A stretch of DNA of 64,000 nt. Source: Pantoea sp. Cy-639 (GTDB lineage: Bacteria > Pseudomonadota > Gammaproteobacteria > Pseudomonadales > Pseudomonadaceae). This document shows, piece after piece, positions 46,184-55,426 of the stretch. Both the position numbers and the translations under genes were made by a program. The notes below the pieces were generated by a model. That model worked only from the letters and a program-made list of their open reading frames with translations, was not told where the DNA came from and ran no database searches. The stretch lies in contig NZ_VWXI01000002.1 of the NCBI RefSeq assembly GCF_011752525.1, positions 372,001 to 436,000 on the forward strand. Reading direction: 5' to 3'. Within the stretch, counting starts at the first letter, position 1, and each line of letters starts with the position of its first letter.

Positions 46184-46465
46184 TCAGGCAAAGGTTCCCT
46201 GGATCTGTCGCTGATGCTGCAAGGCAGCAATGACACAGGGCTGCAACCGACCCTCGGCGATCTGCAGGTCACGGTGCAGACCGTCGACCAGATCGACCAG
46301 CAATTGCTGTTCCTGCAACTGGCGGGGGCTCACCTTGCGTTGCAGGATCACCGCCCCGTGCTCGTCATGCACCGACAACTGCCGGTTGCCGGTGCTGTCC
46401 AGGGCGTCCAGGCGCGCCTGGTAAGGGCTCAGGGCATCATTGAGCAGTCTGCAGATTCTTTCCAT
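46184..46465 (-). CDS. Small Pseudomonas protein, DUF3509-like
   Basis: Protein of 93 aa from the ATG (MERICRLLNDALSPY); a GTG 17 codons upstream would give 110 aa. No signal peptide. The pattern GNRQLSVHDEHGAVILQRKVS, cut here to its first part, followed by a helix ending VDGLHRDLQIAEGRL, resembles DUF3509, a family I know from Pseudomonas only. Function unknown. It lies about 100 bp downstream of the degenerate receiver gene on the same strand. Confidence 0.65.
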   Translation of the reverse strand: MERICRLLNDALSPYQARLDALDSTGNRQLSVHDEHGAVILQRKVSPRQLQEQQLLVDLVDGLHRDLQIAEGRLQPCVIAALQHQRQIQGTFA

Positions 46466-46561
46466 CCGGATCACTCGCTGTTTGAGGGTCGTATCGGAAC
46501 TGACCGTCGAGGCCACTGCAAAGTTCGCCCCGTCCGGCCCGTTACAGCGAGCATGAGCGCA

Positions 46562-46975
46562 CTACATGACAGTTTCTCGCGTCTGACGGCGCCGCCCTGT
46601 CCTCGACAACTGCCCGAGCGCCTGCTGCAACTCGACGCTGGAAAGCGGCCAGCTCAGTTCCGCCAACACCCACAGGCCATGGCGACGAGCCTCGCTCGCC
46701 AGATTGCATACTTGGTCATTCCCCCGTCCGACGAACAGCAGCGCCTTGGCCCAGATCTGCTGACGCAGGCTGGCGAACAGCGAGCGTGCGCTGACCAGCA
46801 CAGCATCGCAATCCAATACCAGCACATCCACGGTGCGTCGCTCGAGCCTGACCAGGGTATGACGCACATCTTCCACCACACGGACATTGAACACGCCTTG
46901 GGCGTTGAAGGCCTGGTGCAGCAGGATCTGATGGGAGGAGCGAGGTTGCTGAATCAGAATCTGAAGCTGGTGCAT
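46562..46975 (-). CDS. Degenerate response-regulator receiver-like protein
   Basis: Stand-alone protein of 137 aa with a CheY-like pattern: LQILIQQPRSSHQILLHQAF (strand 1/helix 1), VDVLVLDCDAVL with a candidate phospho-acceptor Asp, KALLFVG, and LWVLAELSWPLSSVELQQAL. The acidic pair expected after strand 1 is missing (QQPRS) and the strand-5 Lys is replaced, so ordinary phosphorylation is unlikely. No histidine kinase is nearby. It is upstream of the DUF3509-like gene and downstream of thrC. Confidence 0.7.
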   Translation of the reverse strand: MHQLQILIQQPRSSHQILLHQAFNAQGVFNVRVVEDVRHTLVRLERRTVDVLVLDCDAVLVSARSLFASLRQQIWAKALLFVGRGNDQVCNLASEARRHGLWVLAELSWPLSSVELQQALGQLSRTGRRRQTRETVM

Positions 46976-47095
46976 GAGCCTTTCCCGAGAACCCCTGTGA
47001 AGGATATGCGGAGCACATTAGCGGAAATGCGTACCCAAGCCACATAGGATAAATCTGATAAAGAACCAGGCGCCGCCAGGCGGCAGGCATAAAAA

Positions 47096-47116
47096 AACCC
47101 GTCCATAGGACGGGTT
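47096..47116 (-). terminator. thrC terminator
   Basis: Nine-base perfect stem (AACCCGTCC / GGACGGGTT) with a 3-base loop, followed on the minus strand by a run of T. It stands 22 bp after the thrC stop, a classical Rho-independent terminator. Confidence 0.9.
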
Positions 47117-47138
47117 CTTTATTTGCTTGCCGGATCGC

Positions 47139-48548
47139 TTACAGCGGCTTGCCGCGATTGCCGTGCTGGCTGACGAAGGCCTGTACAGCCTTGAGGTCAT
47201 TGGCCAGCACCGTGCAACGCTCTTCACGGCTGAACAGGTCACTCAAGTGGGACGGCAGCTCGAGAGCCTTTTCAACACCGGCCTTTTCCACGGCTTCAGG
47301 GAACTTGACCGGATGCGCAGTGCCCAGCACCACCATCGGCGTGTCCAGGCTGCGACGGCATTCACGGGCCGCCTTGACGCCAATGGCGGTGTGCGGGTCG
47401 AGCACCTCGCCAGTACGCTCGAACACCTCGGCGATGGTCTCGCAGGTTTGTTCGTCGGTCACGGCCAGGGAGTCGAACAGTTTGCGCGCTTCGGTCCAAC
47501 GGTCCTGTTCGACACTGAAGCCACCGCCTCGCTTGAAGGTGTCCATTAGCTCGGCGACAGCCGCGCCATTGCGACCGTGCAGGTCGAACAGCAGGCGCTC
47601 GAAGTTGGACGACACCATGATGTCCATCGACGGCGACAAGGTCGGGTGCAGGGCATCCTTGACGTACTGGTTGCCGCTCATGAAGCGGTGCAGGATGTCG
47701 TTGCGGTTGGTCGCCACCACCAGCTGGCTGATCGGCAGGCCCATGTTGCGGGCGAGGTAGCCGGCGAAGATATCGCCGAAGTTGCCGGTCGGCACCGAGA
47801 ACGCCACCGAACGCGCCGGGCCGCCCAACTGCAGGGCCGCGTGGAAGTAGTAGACGATCTGGGCCATGATCCGCGCCCAGTTGATCGAGTTGACCGCCAC
47901 CAGGCGGGTGCCCTTGAGGAACGACTGGTCGGCGAAGCTGGCCTTGACCATCTCCTGGCAGTCGTCGAAGTTGCCCTCGATGGCGATGTTGTGGATGTTG
48001 TCGCCGAGGATGGTGGTCATCTGCCGGCGCTGCACTTCCGACACACGCTGGTGCGGGTGCAGGATGAAGATGTCGACGTTGTCGCAACGGCGGCACCCTT
48101 CGATGGCGGCGGAGCCAGTGTCACCGCTGGTGGCCCCGACGATCACCACGCGCTCGCCGCGCTTGACCAGGACGTGGTCGAGCAGGCGGCCGAGCAGTTG
48201 CAAGGCGAAGTCCTTGAACGCCAGGGTCGGACCGTGGAACAGCTCCATGACCCACTCATTGCCGTTCAATTGGCGCAGCGGCGCAACGGCGGCATGGGCG
48301 AAGTTGCCGTAGGTTTCCTCGAGAATTTTCTTGAAATCGGCATCGGCGATGCTGCCTTCGACGAACGGACGCATCACCCGGAAAGCCAGCTCGTGATACG
48401 GCAGGCCGGCCCAGGAGGCAATCTCTTCCTGGGTGAAGCGCGGCAGGTTCTCAGGCACGTACAGACCGCCATCGCTGGCCAGGCCAGCCAGCAGGACGTC
48501 TTCGAAATTCAGGGCCGGAGCCTGGCCACGGGTACTGATATAGCGCAT
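47139..48548 (-). CDS. thrC: Threonine synthase
   Basis: PLP enzyme making threonine from O-phosphohomoserine. The 469 aa protein is of the long class II type. The PLP lysine is in FHGPTLAFKDFALQLL and the phosphate loop in GATSGDTGSAA. The N-terminus MRYISTRGQ is standard. It follows hom by 54 bp; hom-thrC is the usual Pseudomonas pair, with no thrB beside it. Confidence 0.97.
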   Translation of the reverse strand: MRYISTRGQAPALNFEDVLLAGLASDGGLYVPENLPRFTQEEIASWAGLPYHELAFRVMRPFVEGSIADADFKKILEETYGNFAHAAVAPLRQLNGNEWVMELFHGPTLAFKDFALQLLGRLLDHVLVKRGERVVIVGATSGDTGSAAIEGCRRCDNVDIFILHPHQRVSEVQRRQMTTILGDNIHNIAIEGNFDDCQEMVKASFADQSFLKGTRLVAVNSINWARIMAQIVYYFHAALQLGGPARSVAFSVPTGNFGDIFAGYLARNMGLPISQLVVATNRNDILHRFMSGNQYVKDALHPTLSPSMDIMVSSNFERLLFDLHGRNGAAVAELMDTFKRGGGFSVEQDRWTEARKLFDSLAVTDEQTCETIAEVFERTGEVLDPHTAIGVKAARECRRSLDTPMVVLGTAHPVKFPEAVEKAGVEKALELPSHLSDLFSREERCTVLANDLKAVQAFVSQHGNRGKPL

Positions 48549-48602
48549 GGGTACAAACCTTCGATGCTGGGCGCGGGCCGCCCGGGCGGCCCGCCGCTGA
48601 GA

Positions 48603-49907
48603 TTAATTGAGCTGTTCGACGCGAATCCGCACGACCTTGCCGACCACGTCCTGAAGCCCCTCGAGGGCGACGATGGCGTCATCGATGCGCTGCTCGACCA
48701 CACGGTGGGTCAGCAGGATCATCGGCACCAGGCCGTCCTGTTCCTCGGCTTCCTTCTGCATGATCGACTCGATGTTGATGCCACGCGCCGAGAGGATGCT
48801 GGCGACCTGGGCCAGCACGCCCGGATGGTCCTTGGCCTGGATGCGCAGGTAGTAGGCGCTTTCGCATGCCTCGATCGGCAAAATCGGATGGGCCGACAGT
48901 GCATCCGGCTGGAAGGCCAGGTGCGGCACACGGTTTTCCGGGTCGGAGGTCATGGCGCGGACCACGTCGACCAGATCGGCGACCACCGACGAGGCGGTCG
49001 GCTCCATGCCGGCACCGGCACCGTAGTACAGGGTCGAGCCGGCGGCATCGCCGTTGACCATGACTGCGTTCATCACGCCGTTGACATTGGCGATCAGGCG
49101 ATCGCTGGGGATCAGCGTCGGGTGCACGCGCAGCTCGATGCCGTCGGCAGTGCGCCGGGCCATGCCCAGGTGCTTGATGCGATAGCCCAGGGCCTCGGCA
49201 TAGTTGACGTCGGCAGTGGTCAACTGGGTGATGCCTTCGGTGTAGGCCTTGTCGAACTGCAGCGGAATGCCAAAGGCGATGGAGGCCAGGATGGTCAGCT
49301 TGTGCGCCGCGTCGATGCCCTCGACGTCGAAGGTCGGGTCGGCCTCGGCGTAACCCAGCGCCTGGGCTTCGGCCAGCACGTCGGGGAAGGCACGGCCCTT
49401 GTCGCGCATTTCGGTGAGGATGAAGTTGCCGGTGCCGTTGATGATCCCGGCCAGCCAGTTGATACGGTTGGCCGACAGGCCCTCGCGGATGGCCTTGATC
49501 ACCGGGATGCCGCCAGCCACCGCGGCCTCGAAGGCGACGATGACGCCCTTCTCGCGGGCCTTGGCGAAGATTTCGTTGCCGTGCACGGCGATCAGCGCCT
49601 TGTTGGCGGTGACCACGTGCTTGCCATTTTCGATGGCCTTGAGCACCAGGTCGCGGGCGATTGTGTAGCCGCCGATCAGCTCGATGACGATATCGATCTC
49701 GGGGTTGCTCGCGACTTCGAACACATCAGCGGTAATGGGGGTACCGGTAATCTGGCAGTTCGGGTTCGGCGAGCGCATGGCAATCTGTGCCACTTCAATA
49801 CCGCGCCCGGCACGGCGGGCAATCTCCTCGGCGTTGCGCTGAAGTACATTGAAGGTTCCGCCACCGACGGTCCCCAACCCACAAATGCCTACTTTGACCG
49901 GATTCAC
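48603..49907 (-). CDS. hom: Homoserine dehydrogenase
   Basis: NAD(P)H-dependent reduction of aspartate semialdehyde to homoserine. The 434 aa protein has the Rossmann motif VGICGLGTVGGGT at the N-terminus, the catalytic domain (GTGNFIL, then EADPTFDVEGIDAAHKL) and a C-terminal ACT domain (about 350-430) for threonine feedback. The start is GTG at 49907, preceded by GGGGAG; the upstream open frame is not conserved. It is 82 bp after dsbC. Confidence 0.96.
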   Translation of the reverse strand: MNPVKVGICGLGTVGGGTFNVLQRNAEEIARRAGRGIEVAQIAMRSPNPNCQITGTPITADVFEVASNPEIDIVIELIGGYTIARDLVLKAIENGKHVVTANKALIAVHGNEIFAKAREKGVIVAFEAAVAGGIPVIKAIREGLSANRINWLAGIINGTGNFILTEMRDKGRAFPDVLAEAQALGYAEADPTFDVEGIDAAHKLTILASIAFGIPLQFDKAYTEGITQLTTADVNYAEALGYRIKHLGMARRTADGIELRVHPTLIPSDRLIANVNGVMNAVMVNGDAAGSTLYYGAGAGMEPTASSVVADLVDVVRAMTSDPENRVPHLAFQPDALSAHPILPIEACESAYYLRIQAKDHPGVLAQVASILSARGINIESIMQKEAEEQDGLVPMILLTHRVVEQRIDDAIVALEGLQDVVGKVVRIRVEQLN

Positions 49908-49989
49908 AGTGAACTCCCCATTGAACGGCCGGCACCTGCGCCGACCGTGAAACATGCCGTCACCCCATGACGACGGCGTACTGAATTGA

Positions 49990-50751
49990 TTACTTGCTCT
50001 CGGCCAGCGCCAGCTTGGCCACCTGTGGTGCCGGCTGGTAGCCCGGGATCACCTGGCCGTTCTGCAGCACGATGGCCGGCGTACCGTTGACACCGATCGA
50101 CTGGCCGAGCTGGAACTGCTTGCCGACCGGATTGGCGCACTTGGCGGCCTTGATTTCCTTGCCTTCGACCATCTTGTCCAGCGCCGCGCGGCGATCACTG
50201 GAGCACCAGACCGCCTGCAACTGCTGGTCGCCCGGCGAGCCGGGGCCCTGGCGCGGGAAGGCGACATAGCGCACTTCGATACCGCGGCGGTTCAGTTCGG
50301 GGACCTCGGCATGCAGCTTGTGGCAATACGGGCAGGTGGTGTCGGTGAACACAGTGATGTGCGACTTGGTTTCACCCTTGGCCGGGTAGACGACCATCTC
50401 GCCTGCCGGAATGCCGTTGATCAGCTTGGCAATGCCCTGGCGCTCGGTCTTCTCGGTGAGGTTGACCGGTTTGCCGTCCTGGATCTGGAACAGGTAGCCC
50501 TGCATCACGAACTGGCCGTCGGCGCTGGCGTACAGCACGCGGCCGCCCTGCAGCTTGACTTCGTACAGGCCATTGAGCGGGCTGCTGGCGACGCTCTCGA
50601 CCGGCACCTCCAGCTCGAGGTTCTGCAGCGACTTGCGGATCGCCTGCTCGGCACCGGTGTTGGCGGCGGCAGCGTTATCGGTCGCGGCAGCGACGGCAAA
50701 GGTACTGGCCAGCGCCAGGGCGGCGGCGGCGAAAATCGGGGTCAAGCGCAT
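49990..50751 (-). CDS. dsbC: Thiol:disulfide interchange protein DsbC
   Basis: Periplasmic disulfide isomerase. The 253 aa precursor has a signal peptide (MRLTPIFAAAALALASTFAV...), an N-terminal dimerisation domain and a thioredoxin domain with the active site CPYC (TDTTCPYCHKLH). A second cysteine pair (WCSS ... AKCA) is present as in E. coli DsbC. Gene order xerD-dsbC-hom is typical for Pseudomonas. Confidence 0.95.
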   Translation of the reverse strand: MRLTPIFAAAALALASTFAVAAATDNAAAANTGAEQAIRKSLQNLELEVPVESVASSPLNGLYEVKLQGGRVLYASADGQFVMQGYLFQIQDGKPVNLTEKTERQGIAKLINGIPAGEMVVYPAKGETKSHITVFTDTTCPYCHKLHAEVPELNRRGIEVRYVAFPRQGPGSPGDQQLQAVWCSSDRRAALDKMVEGKEIKAAKCANPVGKQFQLGQSIGVNGTPAIVLQNGQVIPGYQPAPQVAKLALAESK

Positions 50752-50905
50752 GGGGTACTCCTGAAAGCGGACGGGGCCTGAAGGGCGTCGTCCACGCCGC
50801 AAGCGTGGCGAACGGTCGGCCCTTGCAACAAACCGTCCAAGCCTACCACAACAGACCGGCGCAGAATGGCTCCTCACGCACCGGTCAGCGGAACATGAAT
50901 ATCAT

Positions 50906-51802
50906 TCATCCACGCGGATGGTGCTGGGCATGCAACTGCTGCAGACGGGCCTTGGCGACGTGGGTGTAGATCTGTGTGGTCGACAAGTCGCTGTGCCCCA
51001 GCAGCATCTGTACCACGCGCAGGTCGGCGCCATGGTTGAGCAGATGAGTGGCGAAGGCATGACGCAGGGTATGCGGCGACAGCGCCTTGCCGATCCCGGC
51101 CACCAGGGCATGGTGCTTGATGCGGTGCCAGAAGGTCTGGCGGGTCATCTGCTCACCGCGCAGACTGGGGAACAGCACATCGCTGGGGCGGCCGTTGAGC
51201 AGCTCGGCGCGGCCCCCACGCAGGTAGCGCTCGATCCATAGCACCGCCTCCTCGCCCATCGGCACCAGGCGCTCCTTGCTGCCCTTGCCCATCACCCGCA
51301 GCACGCCCTGGCGCAGGTTGACCTGGTCCAGGCTCAGGCTGACCAGCTCGGTCACCCGCAGGCCACAGGCATACAGCACCTCGAGCATGGCCCGGTCGCG
51401 CTGACCGATGGCTTCGCCCAGGTCGGGCGCCTGCAACAGCGCCTCGACATCGGCCTCCGACAAGGACTTGGGCAGTGGCCGACCGAGTTGCGGCATGTCT
51501 ACCTGCAAGGTCGGGTCGACGGCAATCATCCGTTCGCGCAGCAGGTACCGGTAGAAGCCCCGCGCGCCGGACAGAAACCGCGCGGTCGAGCGCGGCTTGT
51601 AAGCCTGGTCGAAACGCCAGGCCAAGTGGTCGAGGAGCAGTTCGCGCCCGGCGTCCGGCAGCGCCACCCCTCGCTCCTGCAGCCAGCCGTTGAACAGGGC
51701 CAGGTCGCTGCGATAGGACGCACGGGTGTTGTCGGACAGGCCTTTTTCCAGCCACAGGGCATCGAGGAACTGGTCAATCAGGGGATGGTCTAGGGCTGGC
51801 AT
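50906..51802 (-). CDS. xerD: Tyrosine recombinase XerD
   Basis: Site-specific recombinase that resolves chromosome dimers at dif with XerC. The 298 aa protein has the SAM-like N-terminal core-binding domain and the catalytic residues in YACGLRVTELVSL (Arg), SPHTLRHAFATHLL (His, Arg), LLGHSDLSTTQIYTHV (His, Tyr). The position beside dsbC identifies it as XerD rather than an integrase. Confidence 0.96.
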   Translation of the reverse strand: MPALDHPLIDQFLDALWLEKGLSDNTRASYRSDLALFNGWLQERGVALPDAGRELLLDHLAWRFDQAYKPRSTARFLSGARGFYRYLLRERMIAVDPTLQVDMPQLGRPLPKSLSEADVEALLQAPDLGEAIGQRDRAMLEVLYACGLRVTELVSLSLDQVNLRQGVLRVMGKGSKERLVPMGEEAVLWIERYLRGGRAELLNGRPSDVLFPSLRGEQMTRQTFWHRIKHHALVAGIGKALSPHTLRHAFATHLLNHGADLRVVQMLLGHSDLSTTQIYTHVAKARLQQLHAQHHPRG

Positions 51803-51870
51803 GAAGACTCGGTGGCAAACGGCGAAATGGCGCTTAGTCTTTCATAACACCGCCTGCATAGGGAGCCCGC

Positions 51871-53691
51871 ATGAGCGAACAACAGATTCTCCTGAGTATC
51901 GGCGGCATCGGCGCCGCCGCCCTGGCCTGCCAGTGGCTGGCCTGGCGCCTGAAGCTGCCGGCCATTCTGTTCCTGCTGCTGTGCGGCATTCTCGCCGGGC
52001 CCGTAATGGGCTGGCTGCAACCTCAGGCACTGTTCGGCCCGCTGCTGATGCCACTGGTCTCGCTGGCCGTGGCGCTGATCCTGTTCGAGGGCAGCCTCAC
52101 CCTGCACCTGTCGCAATGGCGCGAAATCGGCAGCGTGGTGCATCGCCTGGTCACGGTGGGCGCGCTGAGCACCTGGCTGGTGATCGCCCTCGCCACCCGC
52201 TGGCTGCTGGGCTTCGATTGGCCCCTGGCGATCCTGTTCGGCACCCTGACCCTGGTCACCGGCCCTACGGTGATCGTGCCCATGTTGCGGGTGGTGAGGC
52301 CCAAGGCAACAGTCGCCAACATCCTGCGCTGGGAGGGCATCGTCATCGACCCGGTCGGTGCGTTGCTGGCCGTGGTGGTCTACAGCTTCATCATCGCCAG
52401 CGTCGCAGGCAACGGCCTGAGCCAGAGCCTGGCGACCTTCGCCGGGGTGATCTTCTGCGGCAGCGCACTGGGCGTTGCCGGCGGCTGGCTGCTGGGACAG
52501 GTGATGCGTGAGCAATGGCTGCCAGAGTACCTGCACAACCTGGCATCGTTGGCCGCGGTGCTAGGCATCTTCATTGCCGCCAACCAGATCGTCCACGAGT
52601 CGGGACTGCTGGCGGTCACGGTCATGGGCATGTGGCTGGCCAACATGCCCGGCGTGGATGTACGGCAGATCCTGCATTTCAAGGAAAACCTCAGCGTATT
52701 GCTGATCTCCGGCCTGTTCATCCTCCTGGCCGCACGTCTCGACCTGCATGCGCTGCTGACCCTGGGGCCGGCGGTACTGGCACTGTTGCTGGTCATCCAA
52801 CTGCTGGCTCGCCCGCTGAACGTGTGGCTGTCGACCCTGGGTTCATCCCTGAACTGGCGCGAGCGGGCCTTGCTGGCATGGATTGCACCCCGCGGCATCG
52901 TCGCCGCGGCAGTATCGGCTATCTTCGCCATCCGCCTCGACGAGGCCGGCCACCAGGGCGCCCTGCTGCTGGTGCCGCTGACGTTTTCCGTGATCATCGG
53001 CACCGTGGTGCTGCAAAGCGCCACGGCCAGGCCACTGGCACGCCTGCTCAAAGTGGCGGAGCCGGCGCCCAGCGGCTTTCTCGTGGTCGGCGCCAACCCA
53101 CCCGCGCGGGCCATCGCCAAAGCCCTGCAACAACTGGGTTGCCGAGTGCTGCTGACCGACTCGAGCTGGGAGAACATCCGCGCCGCGCGCATGGATAACC
53201 TGCCCACCTACTTTGGCAACCCCGCCTCTCAGCATGCCGATGCTCACCTCGACCTGGTCGGGCTCGGCCACCTACTGGGCCTGTCACCGGCGGGAGAGCT
53301 CAATGCCCTGGCCTGCGCCCGCTTTCGCCACGACTTTGGCCAGGCGCGACTGTTCGTGCTGGCCAGCGGCCTGGAGAGACAACGCAGCGACAAGCATCGG
53401 GCCAGCGAGGAGCACCGTGGGCAGTTACTGGGCTCGAACCCGATGACCTACGGGCAGTTGGCCAAGCAGTTGCAGCAAGGCGCCGAACTGTACAGCACCA
53501 CGCTGACCGAGGCCTTCGACTGGAGTGAGTACCAACAGCTGCATGGCGCGCGGGCCACGCTGCTGTTCGCCCGGGACGGGCAAGGCTGGGTGCATGTGGC
53601 CAGCCCGGACACCCCGCTCATTCCTCAACCGGGATGGACGGTGGTGGCACTGGTAGAGCCGCAAACCGGCGAACAGCCCGCGGCGTCGTAG
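51871..53691 (+). CDS. Cation/proton antiporter with C-terminal RCK-like domain
   Basis: CPA1-type antiporter of 606 aa. About 12 membrane segments fill residues 1-390, with VTGPTVIVPMLR and EGIVIDPVGALLAV in the ion-site region. From about residue 398 there is a Rossmann-like TrkA_N domain (FLVVGANPPARAIAKALQQL), which in relatives senses nucleotides or ions. It differs from the antiporter at 19.5 kb, which has a helical tail instead. It is divergent from xerD across 68 bp. Confidence 0.9.
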   Translation: MSEQQILLSIGGIGAAALACQWLAWRLKLPAILFLLLCGILAGPVMGWLQPQALFGPLLMPLVSLAVALILFEGSLTLHLSQWREIGSVVHRLVTVGALSTWLVIALATRWLLGFDWPLAILFGTLTLVTGPTVIVPMLRVVRPKATVANILRWEGIVIDPVGALLAVVVYSFIIASVAGNGLSQSLATFAGVIFCGSALGVAGGWLLGQVMREQWLPEYLHNLASLAAVLGIFIAANQIVHESGLLAVTVMGMWLANMPGVDVRQILHFKENLSVLLISGLFILLAARLDLHALLTLGPAVLALLLVIQLLARPLNVWLSTLGSSLNWRERALLAWIAPRGIVAAAVSAIFAIRLDEAGHQGALLLVPLTFSVIIGTVVLQSATARPLARLLKVAEPAPSGFLVVGANPPARAIAKALQQLGCRVLLTDSSWENIRAARMDNLPTYFGNPASQHADAHLDLVGLGHLLGLSPAGELNALACARFRHDFGQARLFVLASGLERQRSDKHRASEEHRGQLLGSNPMTYGQLAKQLQQGAELYSTTLTEAFDWSEYQQLHGARATLLFARDGQGWVHVASPDTPLIPQPGWTVVALVEPQTGEQPAAS

Positions 53692-53702
53692 GCCTGCACC
53701 AC

Positions 53703-53728
53703 GTGGGAACAGGCTTGTCCACGGCGAC
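53703..53728. repeat. REP element between convergent genes
   Basis: GTGGGAACAGGCTTGTCCAC core, a diverged REP unit, 11 bp after the antiporter stop and before the convergent thioesterase. Confidence 0.6.
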
Positions 53729-53769
53729 ATCGGTGCCATCTTTCGCGGAACAAGCTCGCCCTCGGCAAA

Positions 53770-54177
53770 TCAGGCCTGGGGCAGTACCGGCACCGGGCGC
53801 TTGTCCTCGTCGATCGCGACGAAGCTGAACACGCCATGGATCGCCCGCTCGCGGCCATCGAGGTACATGTTCTCGACGAATACATCCACCTGCACCTGCA
53901 GGCTGGTGTTGCCGACCTTGATCACCGTGCCCACCAATTCGACGATCGAGCCCGCCGGGATCGGATGCTTGAAGTCGATGCGATCGGTGGACACGGTCAC
54001 CAGCGGCAGACGGCAGAAACGCGTGGCGGCGATGAACGACACTTCGTCCATCCAGGCCAGGGCGGTGCCGCCGAACAAGGTGTTGTGGTGGTTGGTGGTG
54101 TTGGGGAACACCGCCTTGGTCACGCGGGTCACCGACAGTTCGGTGCGGCGCTGGATTTCCTGGTCTCGGGTTGTCAT
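53770..54177 (-). CDS. Acyl-CoA thioesterase, hotdog fold
   Basis: Hydrolyses acyl-CoA to free acid and CoA. The 135 aa YciA/ACOT-like protein has the active-site region NHHNTLFGGTALAWMDEVSF with the Asn, Gly and Asp residues typical of 4HBT enzymes, and RIDFKHPI. I start at MTTRDQEIQRR. It lies about 100 bp downstream of rplS behind a terminator. Chain-length preference unknown. Confidence 0.9.
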   Translation of the reverse strand: MTTRDQEIQRRTELSVTRVTKAVFPNTTNHHNTLFGGTALAWMDEVSFIAATRFCRLPLVTVSTDRIDFKHPIPAGSIVELVGTVIKVGNTSLQVQVDVFVENMYLDGRERAIHGVFSFVAIDEDKRPVPVLPQA

Positions 54178-54213
54178 CTCGGGGTCACATCGCAAAGGCA
54201 AGATTCAAAACGC

Positions 54214-54241
54214 AAAAAAGCAGCCCGAAGGCTGCTTTTTT
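54214..54241. terminator. rplS terminator
   Basis: Stem AAAAAAGCAGCC / GGCTGCTTTTTT with loop CGAA, 36 bp after the rplS stop. T-runs on both strands make it a strong Rho-independent terminator ending the rpsP-rimM-trmD-rplS operon. Confidence 0.93.
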
Positions 54242-54277
54242 CTCGCTAGGCGGCCTTGGCCACCGGGCAAACTGCAC

Positions 54278-54628
54278 TCAGGACAGTTTTTCCTTGATGC
54301 GAGCGGCTTTGCCGGACAGGTCGCGCAGGTAGTACAGCTTGGCTTTACGCACGTCACCACGACGTTTCACGGCCAGGCTGTCGATCTGCGGGCTGTAGGT
54401 CTGGAAGGTACGCTCAACGCCAACGCCGCTGGAGATCTTGCGCACGGTGAAGGCGCTGTTCAGACCGCGGTTACGCTTGGCGATGACGACGCCTTCGAAC
54501 GCCTGCAGACGCGAGCGATCGCCTTCCTTCACTTTGACCTGAACGACAACGGTGTCGCCTGGTGCGAAGGTCGGGATTTCCTTGCTCATCTGCTCGGCTT
54601 CGAGCTGCTGGATGATCTTGTTGGTCAT
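54278..54628 (-). CDS. rplS: 50S ribosomal protein L19
   Basis: Large-subunit protein at the 30S/50S interface. The 116 aa protein has [19 protein letters not shown] and the signature [20 protein letters not shown] strong ribosome site (AGGAGCAC) precedes it. Last gene of the rpsP-rimM-trmD-rplS operon, 42 bp after trmD. Confidence 0.98.
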   Translation of the reverse strand: MTNKIIQQLEAEQMSKEIPTFAPGDTVVVQVKVKEGDRSRLQAFEGVVIAKRNRGLNSAFTVRKISSGVGVERTFQTYSPQIDSLAVKRRGDVRKAKLYYLRDLSGKAARIKEKLS

Positions 54629-54670
54629 GCTGTGCTCCTAAGATGGATACGCGATCCACCATCGATACGT

Positions 54671-55423
54671 TTAACTATCGTCCCGCTCGCGGAGATATTC
54701 CTCGAGCAGCTTCTTCTCTTCTCCAGAAAGCGAGCGACTTTCCAGAAGATCGGCGCGTCGTTCGAAGGTCCTACCAAGGGACTGCTTCATCCGCCAACGC
54801 CGGATATGTGCATGGTTGCCACTTAGCAACACGTCGGGAACACGCTGATCCGCATACACCTCAGGTCGGGTGTAGTGCGGGCAATCCAGCAGACCGTCGG
54901 TGAAAGAGTCTTCCTCCGCCGAGTCCACATGCCCTAAAGCTCCGGGCAGCAGCCGTGTAACCGCATCGATCAGTACCATGGCCGGCAGCTCGCCGCCGGA
55001 AAGCACATAGTCACCAATCGACCACTCCTCATCGACATGAGCCTCGATAAAGCGCTCGTCGATGCCTTCATAACGACCGGCGATCAGGATCAACGACTCC
55101 TGTTCGGCCAGGCCTTTGACCGCCTGCTGAGTCAGCTTGCGGCCTTGTGGCGAGAGGTAGATCACCTTCGCCGATGCTCCGGTCGCCTGCCTGGCGCTAA
55201 CCAGGGCGTCTTCCAGAGGCTTGATCTTCATCACCATGCCCGGACCACCGCCAAACGGCCGATCATCCACCGTGTGATGGCGATCAGTGGTGTAGTCCCG
55301 CGGGTTCCAGCAGGTCACTTGCAGCAACCCCTGTTTCACCGCGCGGCTGGTAATGCCGTACTCCGTGATGGCCGAGAACATCTCGGGGAACAACGTGATG
55401 ACGTCTACGCGAAGGTTACCCAT
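54671..55423 (-). CDS. trmD: tRNA (guanine37-N1)-methyltransferase
   Basis: Methylates G37 of tRNAs to prevent frameshifting. The 250 aa SPOUT-fold protein has LITLFPEMF at the N-terminus, [11 protein letters not shown], and the knotted SAM site with [10 protein letters not shown] and [11 protein letters not shown]. It starts 3 bp after rimM. Confidence 0.98.
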   Translation of the reverse strand: MGNLRVDVITLFPEMFSAITEYGITSRAVKQGLLQVTCWNPRDYTTDRHHTVDDRPFGGGPGMVMKIKPLEDALVSARQATGASAKVIYLSPQGRKLTQQAVKGLAEQESLILIAGRYEGIDERFIEAHVDEEWSIGDYVLSGGELPAMVLIDAVTRLLPGALGHVDSAEEDSFTDGLLDCPHYTRPEVYADQRVPDVLLSGNHAHIRRWRMKQSLGRTFERRADLLESRSLSGEEKKLLEEYLRERDDS

Positions 55424-55426
55424 CGT

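Noticed and set aside
50906..51802. Tyrosine recombinase considered as a phage or island integrase.
   Set aside because: Length, residues and the dsbC neighbour identify housekeeping XerD; no att-like repeats or phage genes adjoin it.
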